From assembly GCF_003545885.1 (NCBI RefSeq), contig NZ_QHCT01000001.1, positions 620,001 to 684,000 of the forward strand: DNA of 64,000 nt. The letters run 5' to 3'. The notes under the pieces are model-generated. The model made no database searches, had not been told where the DNA came from, and saw only the letters and a list, made by a program, of their open reading frames with translations. Shown piece after piece: positions 54,346-64,000 of the stretch. Within the stretch, counting starts at the first letter, position 1; every line of letters begins with the position of its first letter. Position numbers and translations under genes: made by a program. Origin of the DNA: Leptospira stimsonii. Its GTDB lineage: Bacteria > Spirochaetota > Leptospiria > Leptospirales > Leptospiraceae.

Positions 54346-55185
54346 ATGGATCACTACAAAAAAATCGCAACGGCCATTCAATTTATACAAGAGAACTCCA
54401 CATCACAACCCGAGCTGGAAGAGATCGCAAAATCCGTAAATTTGAGTCCCTTTCATTTTCAAAGAATTTTTACGGAATGGGCTGGTGTAAGCCCGAAACA
54501 ATTCCTTCAATACCTAACGCTCCAAAGTGCAAAAACGATTCTTTCCAAACCGCAGTCAACCTTGTTCGACGCCGCCTTTGAGACCGGACTTTCCGGAACG
54601 AGTCGCCTTCACGATCTATTCGTGAAGATCGAAGGAATGACTCCCGGTGAATACAAAAACGGTGGGGAAAAACTTACGATTCATTACAGTTTTCAAAATG
54701 GGATTTTCGGCGATTACTTGGTCGCTTCCACAGAAAAAGGAATTTGTAATTTATATTTTTATGATGTTCCAAGGGAGGAAGTTTTATCCGAACTGAAGGG
54801 ACAATGGGACCAGGCCAAATTGATACAAAAAACGGACGAAAACCAAGAGCGGGTCGTTCGTTTTTTTAAAAAGACATTGGATCAAAAAGAAAAAATCAAA
54901 CTTCACCTAAAAGGAACCGATTTTCAGATCAAAGTCTGGGAAGCTCTTTTAAAAATCCCGGAAGGACAATTGTCCTCCTATTCGAAGCTTGCAACTTCCA
55001 TCGATCAAGAAAACGCTTCGAGAGCGGTAGGTTCCGCAATCGGTAAGAATCCGATCGGTTATTTGATTCCCTGTCATCGTGTGATTAAGAATACGGGTGG
55101 AATCGGAGAATACAGATGGGGTTCTGAAAGAAAGATGGCTATGATCGGATGGGAAGTCAGTAAAACGAATTCACTTTCCGCTTGA
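54346..55185 (+). CDS. AraC domain fused to O6-alkylguanine-DNA alkyltransferase
   Basis: This 279-residue fusion has an AraC-type DNA-binding domain (about 1-105: VNLSPFHFQRIFTEWAGVSP) and a C-terminal methylated-DNA-protein-cysteine methyltransferase. The acceptor Cys243 is in IPCHRVIKNTGGIGEY and the helix-turn-helix SSYSKLATSIDQENASRAVG lies just before. The N-terminal zinc/Cys domain of Ada that detects methylphosphotriesters is absent, so self-activation by that route is not possible. It is presumably a repair enzyme with a DNA-binding arm, perhaps sensing alkylation differently. ATG 54346. Confidence 0.92.
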   Translation: MDHYKKIATAIQFIQENSTSQPELEEIAKSVNLSPFHFQRIFTEWAGVSPKQFLQYLTLQSAKTILSKPQSTLFDAAFETGLSGTSRLHDLFVKIEGMTPGEYKNGGEKLTIHYSFQNGIFGDYLVASTEKGICNLYFYDVPREEVLSELKGQWDQAKLIQKTDENQERVVRFFKKTLDQKEKIKLHLKGTDFQIKVWEALLKIPEGQLSSYSKLATSIDQENASRAVGSAIGKNPIGYLIPCHRVIKNTGGIGEYRWGSERKMAMIGWEVSKTNSLSA

Positions 55186-55263
55186 ATTTTCGTTTCTCTT
55201 CTTATAATTGATTCCGGATCCATTTTTAAAAATCGATTTCCATTTCGAGACAGTAAGAATCTA

Positions 55264-56400
55264 ATGAAGAAGAGGAGCTTCGGAAAATTTATGAAACGTT
55301 TGACGGGAATCATTCTTATACTCGGGCTTTTCTTTTGTAAACAGAATTCAAAAAGTTTTCAGGAAGAAACTTTGGAACCACTTTTTGAAACGCTTCTGAT
55401 TCTAAGTTATCCTTATCTGATCGACACATGTGCGATCACACCGGTCGGATATTACGGACCGATTCCTCCTATTTCGCAAGGTTATGGCTCACGCGGACCC
55501 AATGCAGTCTCCGTCGTTGCTCTGCCGAATCCAAGCGCGCCTCGTAACGTCTGTGTTTACTATCCAAGCGGTCAAACGACAAAGGCGCCGGTATTATTCT
55601 TACTCCATGGTTTTAGTTCTCCGTCCGCAGAAGCTTATTTTCCTCTCATTGATTTTTATGTTTCAAAAGGGTATGTGGTCGTATTTCCGATTTATATCTC
55701 CGATCGAAGGGATCCGACCGAAAATTATAAGTTTATGTTGGACGGAATCAATTTTGCAGTGGAGCAGTTCGCAAATATCATCGATACAACTCGAGTGGGC
55801 TATATGGGTCATTCATATGGAGGCGGTGCTACACCGTATCTCGCGCACCAAGGAATTATCCAGAAAGGATGGGGAAGTAACGGTTCCTTTATTTTTCTTT
55901 TGGCTCCCTGGTATTCTTTTTCGATCAATAACACACAACTCGCTCAGTTTACGAATTCCACGAAGATGATCGCACAAATTTACGATAATGACGATGAAGT
56001 CGATAACCGAATGGCGATCGATATCTTTACGCATATCGGCATCGCAAATTCGGAGAAGGATTTTGAAATCGTCTATTCCGATACAAACAGCGGTTATTCG
56101 CTCAATGCGGACCATTATACTCCAATTAAGAATACGATAATCGGACTTGGTTCACTAGATACTTTAGATTACTTTGGAATCTGGAGACAACTGGACGCGT
56201 TAGCCGATTATAGCTTCCATAATTCGGCACCTGCCAAAGATATTGCCTTAGGCAATGGATCAACGAATCAGATTTTCATGGGCACGTATCCCAATGGTGG
56301 GGCTGTAAAAAAAATGTCCGTTTCCGATTCTCCAACTGCCTTACATCCCGAAAACTTTTTCATCCATCCCTTTTCTAATTCTCTAAATCCAAGATTTTAG
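55264..56400 (+). CDS. alpha/beta hydrolase lipoprotein
   Basis: This 378-residue lipoprotein (369 if the ATG at 55291 is used) has a signal with lipobox LGLFFC. The hydrolase domain has VLFLLHGFSSPSAEAY as the oxyanion region and GYMGHSYGGGATPYL with Ser as the nucleophile. The late acidic and His residues are not clear, with YDNDDEVDNRM a candidate for the Asp. The style is chlorophyllase-like or dienelactone-hydrolase-like lipase/esterase. Function is unknown but it is outside the inner membrane. Gene is alone on its strand. Confidence 0.8.
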   Translation: MKKRSFGKFMKRLTGIILILGLFFCKQNSKSFQEETLEPLFETLLILSYPYLIDTCAITPVGYYGPIPPISQGYGSRGPNAVSVVALPNPSAPRNVCVYYPSGQTTKAPVLFLLHGFSSPSAEAYFPLIDFYVSKGYVVVFPIYISDRRDPTENYKFMLDGINFAVEQFANIIDTTRVGYMGHSYGGGATPYLAHQGIIQKGWGSNGSFIFLLAPWYSFSINNTQLAQFTNSTKMIAQIYDNDDEVDNRMAIDIFTHIGIANSEKDFEIVYSDTNSGYSLNADHYTPIKNTIIGLGSLDTLDYFGIWRQLDALADYSFHNSAPAKDIALGNGSTNQIFMGTYPNGGAVKKMSVSDSPTALHPENFFIHPFSNSLNPRF

Positions 56401-56535
56401 TCACTTTGTCAAAGTTAGGAATGAAAAACCAATTTTATGGAATGTAAAGGTGTCTAATTATAATAAAAAGATCGATTCCTGCCTTTGATCATTACTTTTC
56501 ATTTACTTAAATGAATTTCTCTCCACGATTGGTCT

Positions 56536-58104
56536 ATGTCCAAGCAGTCTATTGAATCAATCCGAAAGAAGGGAGAAGCGCTTACCTACTATTCGCGAAT
56601 TGGAATTATGGTAATGATGCTTTTTTCGCTTGTCTCGAGTTATAAAACGTTGCATCCGCAGATTCTGATCAATCATACGGCCGCCGCCGGTTTTATGTGT
56701 GTTTATACCCTCGTTGGATTTGCTTTATATAAAAAATACGGCGTGAGTCCTTGGGCCCATAAGCTCTTCGTGATCTTCGATACGCTTCTTTTAAGCGGAA
56801 CGATCTTGGTGGACGGTATGGTTTCGGCGGAAATTATCGCTCCCGTCCTAAAAAATGCGATTCTATATACCGTTTATTATTTCATAATCGCCTATTCGGG
56901 GTTACTCGGGAAGCCGGGATTCGTTTTGGTGACCGGTTTGTTTTGTGCGTCCGGTTACGGTTTGGGATTAGGCAACGCGGCGATTCATGGACTTCAGTTT
57001 TCGGAAAACAATACGATCAACACAGCCCCGGGCTTTATAAAGCTGAGTTCGGAAATTACAAAGATCATTTTTATGTTCGCGGTCAGCTTTATTCTTTATC
57101 GTTTGATGACTCTTTTTGATAATCTTTATCGGGAAGCCGCCACTTATTATAAGGAAAACAAAGACGTTCTTTCCCGATTGGAGAATAATAGAAAAATCAT
57201 TCATTCTTCTGCGGAAACTCTGGAAATCTCCGTTTCCAATTTTTCAGAGTTTACGAGTTTAACGAGTTCCAAGATGGAATCGCAAGCGGCTTCCTTAGAG
57301 GAAGTAAACGCGGTGATCACATCACTCTCCACTTCTTCGGAGAACAATGTGGAGTCCATTCGCACTCAGAACGAGAATTTGATCGAATTGAATCAGAAAT
57401 CGCAGGCGCTTCAGGAAATCATTAGCAAGATTTCCGAGCTTTCTAAGAATTTGGAAACAATCGCGAACGAAAGCAAAATCGAAATGCAAATCGTTAAGAA
57501 TTCCGTTGAAAAAACAGATACATTTTTAAAGAACATTTCGAATTCATTTCAAAGAGTCGATGAAATCAATCGTATCTTGGGAGAGATCGCGGACAAAACA
57601 AATCTTCTTTCCTTGAATGCTTCGATTGAAGCCGCAAGGGCTGGAGTGGCCGGACGAGGATTTTCCGTAGTCGCGCAAGAGGTGAGTAAACTTGCAGACT
57701 TCACCGCTTCCAATGCCAAGATGATTTCCAAAGTAGTTCATGATTCGCTTCAATATATCGAGGAAGCAAACAATTCCTCAAGAGATACGGGTTATCTGAC
57801 GGAGGGACAAAGTCTCAAAATCAACGGCACTGTTTCCAGCATCGAAGAGATGAGAAAGTTATATGAGCAAGGGACAAAGATCGTGCAGGATTTTGCGAAG
57901 AGCCTGAGCAAAGTGAAAACGCTTTCAGACGAACTCTTCCATTCTACGCACGAGCAGATGATCGGACAAAAAGAGATGATGAAGGCCATGTTTGCTCTTG
58001 AGAAGGAGATCAACGAGATTACTCGAGAATCAGGTAAGATCCAAGACGGCGTTTTGAGCATTAAAACGCAATCTAAGGACCTTAAGGCCTTGAGCGTGGT
58101 TTGA
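56536..58104 (+). CDS. methyl-accepting chemotaxis protein (tandem copy 1)
   Basis: This 522-residue transducer has an N-terminal region of about six hydrophobic segments (about 20-200) with no large periplasmic loop, and no recognisable HAMP domain. A signalling coiled coil follows, with the tip [20 protein letters not shown] followed by [18 protein letters not shown]. Membrane-internal sensing or a fused membrane ligand domain is likely. The next gene encodes a protein of the same length and layout, so the two are tandem duplicates. No CheR-binding pentapeptide is seen at the C-terminus. Confidence 0.93.
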   Translation: MSKQSIESIRKKGEALTYYSRIGIMVMMLFSLVSSYKTLHPQILINHTAAAGFMCVYTLVGFALYKKYGVSPWAHKLFVIFDTLLLSGTILVDGMVSAEIIAPVLKNAILYTVYYFIIAYSGLLGKPGFVLVTGLFCASGYGLGLGNAAIHGLQFSENNTINTAPGFIKLSSEITKIIFMFAVSFILYRLMTLFDNLYREAATYYKENKDVLSRLENNRKIIHSSAETLEISVSNFSEFTSLTSSKMESQAASLEEVNAVITSLSTSSENNVESIRTQNENLIELNQKSQALQEIISKISELSKNLETIANESKIEMQIVKNSVEKTDTFLKNISNSFQRVDEINRILGEIADKTNLLSLNASIEAARAGVAGRGFSVVAQEVSKLADFTASNAKMISKVVHDSLQYIEEANNSSRDTGYLTEGQSLKINGTVSSIEEMRKLYEQGTKIVQDFAKSLSKVKTLSDELFHSTHEQMIGQKEMMKAMFALEKEINEITRESGKIQDGVLSIKTQSKDLKALSVV

Positions 58105-58237
58105 TTCTTTCTTTGCATCCAAGAAAGTAAAATTGATCGATTATTTTGTGTCTTCTTGAAACAAAATTGAAATCTTAAAATCTCTTTTCTGGGCGGGAGA
58201 TTGTTTGAAATGCAAAATTTCATTCTTCCCATAAGAT

Positions 58238-59806
58238 ATGAGTCAATCTTCTCTCGATCTCATTCAAAAGAATGGGGCCGTCCTAATCAATCGAATTCGC
58301 CTTGGTCTCGTTATATTGTTTACATTTTCGATTCTGGGAGCTCTCAAGGTCTTTGACCCGACTCAACTAATCATCCATTCCAGCGGAACGTTGGCAATGT
58401 GGATCTACTGTATCGGAATTTTCATTTGGAATCGTTTTGGAGAAGTTCCGAAATGGGTACATAAGACTTCGGTAATATTCGATTCGATCATTTTGAGTTC
58501 CACTTTGATTTTTGACGCGATGATTTCTCCTCAGGTCGCTTCAGGCGTAATGAAGAACGTGATTCTCTTTTTTATCTATTTTTATATCAATATTTATGCC
58601 GGACTTTTGGGTGAAAAAAAATTCGTAATCTTGGTTGGCTTTCTCGGTGCATTAGGATCAACAATTGCGTTAACTGTGGCGGTTTTATTCGGCGTAGAAT
58701 TATCCGAGGATCCAAATCTTGCCAACAAACCAGGTATGTTAACCACCAGCGTGGAAATGATCAAGATTGTATTTGTCTTCGTGGCGGGAATTATTCTTTC
58801 CCAGCTCATGAATCTTTTTATGAAACTCGCGGACCAAGCAGTAAAACTTTCGGAAGAAAGTCGTGGATTCTTAGCGAGATTGGAATCAAATCAAAAAGCG
58901 ATTCATATCTCGGCGGAAAGTCTCGAGAATTCGATCCAAAACTTTGCGGAATTTATTAATACGACCGGAGAAAAAATGGAATCGCAGGCGGCTTCGTTGG
59001 AAGAAGTGAACGCCGTAATCGAAGAACTATCCGCCGCTTCCCAAAGCACTTCCGGTTCGATCGAAACGCAAAATCGGAGTTTGGTGGATCTCAATCAAAA
59101 GTCCAAAAATCTCGGTGAGATTATCGAAAGTATCGCGCAATTTTCCAAAGATCTCGGTTCTTATGCAAACGAGAACAAAGTCGATATGGATAACGTGTCC
59201 GAGGCCGCGGGAAAAACGACACACTTCCTAAAAAACATAGCAAATTCGTTTAACAAAGTCGATGAAATCAATCAGATTATGGGTGAAATTGCGGATAAGA
59301 CCAACTTACTGGCGCTAAACGCTTCGATCGAAGCCGCTCGAGCCGGAGCCGCAGGAAGAGGTTTTGCCGTTGTCGCAAACGAAGTAAGCAAACTCGCTGA
59401 ATTCACTTCGGAGAATGCAAAAAATATTTCGGAGATCGTAAAACAATCCAGAGAGTTTATCGGAGAAGCGAATAAGGCATCGAACGATACGGGGGATTTA
59501 ACGAACCGCCAAAAACAAAAAATATCGGAGACCGTGAGCCGAATCGAAGAGATGGGTAAACTCTATCAGGAGCAAAGAAGAATCATACAAGACTTTGTGT
59601 CCGAAGTAGAACGTATCAAACAACTCTCTGGTGAAATTTTCGAATCCACAAAAGAACAGATGGTTGGTCAGGAGGAAATGGTAAAAACCATGGTTCATCT
59701 GGAAAAGGAAATCAACCAAATCAACCAAGAATCAGGAAAACTTCAAATCGAAGTGGAAAAGATCCGGACTCAATCTCTGGAATTAAAAAATCTGAGCACT
59801 GCATAA
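58238..59806 (+). CDS. methyl-accepting chemotaxis protein (tandem copy 2)
   Basis: This 522-residue paralogue of the preceding gene has the same order of parts: membrane region about 20-200, no HAMP, and a coiled coil with tip [20 protein letters not shown], then [21 protein letters not shown]. The cytoplasmic parts are very similar while the membrane parts differ more, as expected if each copy reads a different signal. It starts 133 bases after copy 1 and probably has its own promoter. Confidence 0.93.
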   Translation: MSQSSLDLIQKNGAVLINRIRLGLVILFTFSILGALKVFDPTQLIIHSSGTLAMWIYCIGIFIWNRFGEVPKWVHKTSVIFDSIILSSTLIFDAMISPQVASGVMKNVILFFIYFYINIYAGLLGEKKFVILVGFLGALGSTIALTVAVLFGVELSEDPNLANKPGMLTTSVEMIKIVFVFVAGIILSQLMNLFMKLADQAVKLSEESRGFLARLESNQKAIHISAESLENSIQNFAEFINTTGEKMESQAASLEEVNAVIEELSAASQSTSGSIETQNRSLVDLNQKSKNLGEIIESIAQFSKDLGSYANENKVDMDNVSEAAGKTTHFLKNIANSFNKVDEINQIMGEIADKTNLLALNASIEAARAGAAGRGFAVVANEVSKLAEFTSENAKNISEIVKQSREFIGEANKASNDTGDLTNRQKQKISETVSRIEEMGKLYQEQRRIIQDFVSEVERIKQLSGEIFESTKEQMVGQEEMVKTMVHLEKEINQINQESGKLQIEVEKIRTQSLELKNLSTA

Positions 59807-59906
59807 ATCTACGAACAGTAGAAACCACTTACGATTTACAATTTAGGTCCTCTATCCAAAACTGACCCTGAAGAATGTGAGAACTTTCGTTTAGGAGTAA
59901 GGATTC

Positions 59907-60770
<864 letters not shown>

Positions 60771-60777
60771 TGTAGAA

Positions 60778-61599
60778 TCAACGGATTTGATCCAGGCTTT
60801 TTTTCAAAGCCTGGTGATATTCCGGAAAGACGGTTAAATCATTGTGGGTACCGTCTTGAATCGTATATAGAATCACATCTTTATTTTGTAATTTCATCTT
60901 TTCTAATATAGATTGGGAATTTCGATAAGGAATAATCTCGTCTTCGGTTCCGTGAAAAATTCTAATCTTGGAGTTTATTTTTTCTAATTTTTTTACATTG
61001 TCGAATTGAAAACGAAGCATCCAGGATCGCAAGAATGGAAAATAATTCTTAACCAAAGAAGGTAGATCAGTAAAGGGTGTTTCCAAAAAGAGATTGATAT
61101 CGGGGTTTTTGGAAACTAAGTCGATTGCAACTGCGGTGCCGATCGATCTTCCGTAAACAATGATCCGGTCCCTCGGAACATTCAACTTCTTGATCGTATA
61201 ATCCAGCCATGTTTCTGCGTCTTGATACATCGCTTTTTCGGAAAGACTGCCGCTATTCTTTCCGTATCCGCGATAGTCGGTAATCAATATGTTCCAGCCT
61301 AATGGAACAAAGTCTTCGTAAATTCCTCCCCAAGTTCTCAAACTTCCGGCATTTCCGTGAAAGAAAAGAATCGTTTTGTTTAGATCGTTGTTCTTCGCTT
61401 TAAAATAGAGTGCAAAACTTTTTTCTCCGTCATGTGTCGAAAGTTCGATCTCCTGAAACGGTAATGGAAATTGAAATACGTAATCTTCGGGTAATTTTTC
61501 GGGAAAGAAAATCAGTTTGTCCTGATTCCACCAAACAAAAAGGAGAAGAAAGAATACGATTGAAAGAATAGCGCTTAACAGTATTGTCATGGTTCGTTT
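60778..61599 (-). CDS. membrane-anchored alpha/beta hydrolase (BEM46/YfhR type)
   Basis: From ATG 61599 this is a 273-residue protein with one N-terminal membrane anchor (about 1-26) and an alpha/beta hydrolase domain: [46 protein letters not shown] with Ser nucleophile, and the late His in [15 protein letters not shown]. An upstream frame to 61659 overlaps phoD and is less likely. BEM46/YfhR proteins have poorly known substrates, possibly acyl-proteins. The gene follows phoD on the same strand with a 10-base gap. Confidence 0.85.
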   Translation of the reverse strand, partial: KRTMTILLSAILSIVFFLLLFVWWNQDKLIFFPEKLPEDYVFQFPLPFQEIELSTHDGEKSFALYFKAKNNDLNKTILFFHGNAGSLRTWGGIYEDFVPLGWNILITDYRGYGKNSGSLSEKAMYQDAETWLDYTIKKLNVPRDRIIVYGRSIGTAVAIDLVSKNPDINLFLETPFTDLPSLVKNYFPFLRSWMLRFQFDNVKKLEKINSKIRIFHGTEDEIIPYRNSQSILEKMKLQNKDVILYTIQDGTHNDLTVFPEYHQALKKSLDQIR

Positions 61600-61609
61600 C
61601 ATCGAAATA

Positions 61610-62938
61610 TTAAGGATTTGGAATGATTTCTTTCTTCCAGAGTTCCTTTCCTTTTCCATCGAATATTTGAAGAAGTAGTTTTCTTTCCCCGCGATTCCCC
61701 GTAACGGAGACCATCCCGAAATTTCTTTGCTCGACGAGAGTTCCCTCGATTCTCAAAGGATTCTTTTCCGTAACCGCGTAAGCTCCGGAAGTCAATGGAG
61801 AAACTGTGAAATCATAAATTGGTTCAGCTCCCTCTTCCGTAAGTAGATTCAATTCTGTATGATGTCGATCACCCGTTAAGAAGACCACATTCTTGACTTT
61901 GAGATTTTTGATTGCGGATAGAATTTTATTCCTTTCTTCGGGGTAGGTCGCGTAATTTTCATAAACCGCATTCGGGTTAAGAAATTGTCCGCCGATCGCG
62001 ACAAATTTAAAAGTCGCTTTGGAAAATGCGAGCGAGTTGACGAGCCACTGGAATTGTTTTTCACCTAGGATTTGTCTTGGTCCAATCACCTTGTTATTGT
62101 TAGCTGTTCGAAAAGTTCGATCGTCGAGAAGGATGAATTGAGCGTCACCCCAGGTGAAAGAGCCGTAGATTCCTTCCTTAGCGAAATTTGGATTTCCCCA
62201 GTGAAGTTTAAACATTTCTTCCGCTGTGTCTTTCATCCAAAAAGAAGAATCTCCGTCATTCGGTCCAAAATCGTGATCGTCCCAGATTGCATAATGATGA
62301 ACGGCAGAAAACAACGGTTGTAACTCGGGGATTCCTCGTTGATGTTTGTAACGATGTAAGAATCCGGTCTTCGAATCCCAATCCGTTTCTCTCAGATAGA
62401 TATTATCGCCGAGCCAAAGCATAAAATCCGGGTTCTTGGAAAGAATGGAATCATAGATAAAGTAATCTCCGCCATATGGTTTTCCGGGGACATCGTATTC
62501 GGTTTCATTTACATAGGCGCAACTACCTAACGCAAAAGTAAAGTTAGGCGGATTTTGTCCTGCGGCAAAAAAAGACTGAGCCTGAAATATCTGAGGATGT
62601 TTTGCTTCGACTTTTTTTCCGTCAAGCAGGACGTTGTAGCGATATCGTTTTCCGGGTTTTACTTGGTTTGCGATCAACTTTGCGACAAAGCCGTTATTGG
62701 ACCGGGTTTGGATTTCCTCGGAAAGAAATTTATTCTTTGGATTTTCAATTTCAAAATATTCGAGTGCAACCGATGCTTTTTTTTCGGTTTGAATCCAGAC
62801 TAAAACTTCCTTAAGAGTGGAATAGCCTACGATTGGGCCGGATGCGATTCCGGATGAATCCGCTTCGAGCGACTGTTGTAAAAAAACAAAAGAGAAAAGA
62901 AGAATAAGCGTTTGAGTCGAGGCGATTTTGAATTTCAT
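61610..62938 (-). CDS. alkaline phosphatase D-family (PhoD) protein, exported
   Basis: This 442-residue exported phosphatase has a signal peptide (about 1-26) with no obvious twin-arginine motif. An N-terminal beta domain ([18 protein letters not shown]) is followed by the metallophosphatase core: [37 protein letters not shown] and [11 protein letters not shown]. PhoD hydrolyses phosphodiesters and phosphomonoesters, likely in phosphate scavenging or lipid turnover. The alpha/beta hydrolase downstream is probably co-transcribed. Confidence 0.9.
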   Translation of the reverse strand: MKFKIASTQTLILLFSFVFLQQSLEADSSGIASGPIVGYSTLKEVLVWIQTEKKASVALEYFEIENPKNKFLSEEIQTRSNNGFVAKLIANQVKPGKRYRYNVLLDGKKVEAKHPQIFQAQSFFAAGQNPPNFTFALGSCAYVNETEYDVPGKPYGGDYFIYDSILSKNPDFMLWLGDNIYLRETDWDSKTGFLHRYKHQRGIPELQPLFSAVHHYAIWDDHDFGPNDGDSSFWMKDTAEEMFKLHWGNPNFAKEGIYGSFTWGDAQFILLDDRTFRTANNNKVIGPRQILGEKQFQWLVNSLAFSKATFKFVAIGGQFLNPNAVYENYATYPEERNKILSAIKNLKVKNVVFLTGDRHHTELNLLTEEGAEPIYDFTVSPLTSGAYAVTEKNPLRIEGTLVEQRNFGMVSVTGNRGERKLLLQIFDGKGKELWKKEIIPNP

Positions 62939-63051
62939 AAAGAAAACTTCCCTTGAATCGAAACCCTTTCACGGCGTTCAAAAAAATTCAAGAGAAACTT
63001 TGATACAAAGTCGTTCGATCGAAACGGTTTTATCGGTTTGCTGAAAGAATC

Positions 63052-64000
63052 TTATCGTATCTTAAATCCTTCTTTGATAAAAAGAACGAGTTCATCCAAA
63101 GCCTTTTTTGCTTCCGGTATTACTCCTCCGAAATTGAAATATCCATGCACGAGACTTTCATACATACTAAAAGTAACGGGGACCTTGCTTTTTTTTAGAT
63201 CTTCGATCAATTCTAGAGCCTCATCTTGCAAGGGGTCAAAGCCGGCTAATTGAATAAAGGTTTTTGGAAAATCGGTTTTTTTCTTATAAAAAATCGGAGA
63301 CGCAAGAATTTCCTTCGCATCCAACGGATTTTTCAAATAATGAAAATTAAAATATTCCAATAATTGATTGGTAAGCGCGTAACCGCGACCGAATTCGTTC
63401 CGGCTGGCGCTCATCCTTAGAAGATCCAGGTATGGATAAATCAACAATTGGAAAAGTGGTGAAGTGATTTTTTTCTTTTTGGAAAAGAGCGATACGTTAG
63501 CCGCGAGATTACCTCCTGCGCTATCACCGGCTACGGCAATTTTTTTCGGATGAATTCCTAATTCTTTTGCGTTCTTAAGAATCCATTGATAAGCGACAAG
63601 GCTGTCGTCGACCGCAATCGGGAATTTATACTCTGGTCCGAGTCTGTAGTCAACGGAAAGGATCAAAGCTCCCGTTTTTTTTGAAAGATAACGCAATGGT
63701 CGATCGTGAGAATCCAAATCGCCTATGACGAATCCGCCCCCATGGAAGAACACGAGAGCAGGTTGCATTTCTAAGGTTTGTGTCGGCCTATAAAGTCTGA
63801 TTCCGATTCTTCCTTGCGAAACCGGAATCGTGAAATTCTCGATTCCGAAAAGATCTTCCGGTTCGAGATCAAACAAAAGCATGGAATTCTGATAAAATTT
63901 CCTCGCTTCTTTAGGAGTGAGAGATTCAACTCTCGGCTTTGTTTTCGCTAGATACAAGGACATTTGAAGTCTTGCATCCAAAACACGTCCTCGTTTTCGT
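63052..64000 (-). CDS. HSL-family esterase/lipase, truncated at the window edge
   Basis: This is a hormone-sensitive-lipase-type alpha/beta hydrolase with HGGGFVIGDLDSHDRPLRY, SVDYRLGPEYKFP and AVAGDSAGGNLAAN (Ser nucleophile). Asp and His are late (AGFDPLQDEA and YESLVHGYFNFGG). The frame is open past TTG 63981 to the window end, and the residues before it (RKRGRVLDARLQ) read as a continuing HSL N-terminal helix, so the start probably lies outside. Activity on short-chain esters is the family rule. Confidence 0.88.
   Translation of the reverse strand, partial: RKRGRVLDARLQMSLYLAKTKPRVESLTPKEARKFYQNSMLLFDLEPEDLFGIENFTIPVSQGRIGIRLYRPTQTLEMQPALVFFHGGGFVIGDLDSHDRPLRYLSKKTGALILSVDYRLGPEYKFPIAVDDSLVAYQWILKNAKELGIHPKKIAVAGDSAGGNLAANVSLFSKKKKITSPLFQLLIYPYLDLLRMSASRNEFGRGYALTNQLLEYFNFHYLKNPLDAKEILASPIFYKKKTDFPKTFIQLAGFDPLQDEALELIEDLKKSKVPVTFSMYESLVHGYFNFGGVIPEAKKALDELVLFIKEGFKIR

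Overview
The window reads as chromosomal DNA of a Leptospira species. The signs are many lipoproteins with loose spirochaete lipoboxes, a spirochaete flgN-flgK-flgL-fliW-csrA flagellar block, a family of lipoproteins ending in a conserved NPAELLDFLLG-type motif, and many TTG/GTG starts. Base composition looks moderate (about 40% GC by eye, not computed). No rRNA, tRNA, CRISPR array, insertion sequence or phage gene was seen. Genes are dense on both strands and almost all look intact; the species is not determined.

Layout. 1-9.4 kb: end of an upstream gene, a small basic protein, a membrane protein, a divergent M23 peptidase and epoxide-hydrolase-like enzyme, then the flagellar hook-associated operon ending in fliW-csrA and a SHOCT lipoprotein. 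9.4-22.3 kb: a Kef-type antiporter, a DJ-1/PfpI protein, a glutathione peroxidase-ohrR peroxide-response unit with a visible operator, an epimerase, two lipoproteins, a fused G3P dehydrogenase-acyltransferase, purT, a FecR lipoprotein and a membrane-receptor/AraC regulator.

22.9-35.8 kb is the most unusual part. An SbtA-family bicarbonate-transporter homologue is followed by an outer-membrane barrel protein and a six-gene complex-I/group-4-hydrogenase-like module (HyfB, C, E, F, G and an H-I fusion). The module keeps its ion-channel residues and two ferredoxin clusters, but every expected NiFe ligand in the large subunit and every N2-cluster cysteine in the small subunit is replaced. It is therefore an Ehr-type (energy-converting-hydrogenase-related) complex, not a hydrogenase. 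Downstream, after a DUF1304 gene and a GlxA regulator, lies a 485-residue protein with a beta-carbonic-anhydrase-like active site (CxDxR, then His and Cys nine residues apart). Together these suggest an inorganic-carbon or ion-handling locus; that link is inference.

36-64 kb is mostly housekeeping and envelope genes: GH18 hydrolase, fructosamine-kinase-like protein, SDR, an ABC exporter pair, pyrD, a metzincin lipoprotein, sixA-hpt, a second Kef-type antiporter, a glycosyltransferase, folE, acetyl-CoA synthetase, a cobalamin-binding-type protein that seems to lack a standard start codon, an AraC-methyltransferase fusion, a hydrolase lipoprotein, two tandem chemoreceptors, mtnP, a phoD-hydrolase pair, and an HSL-type esterase cut by the window edge.
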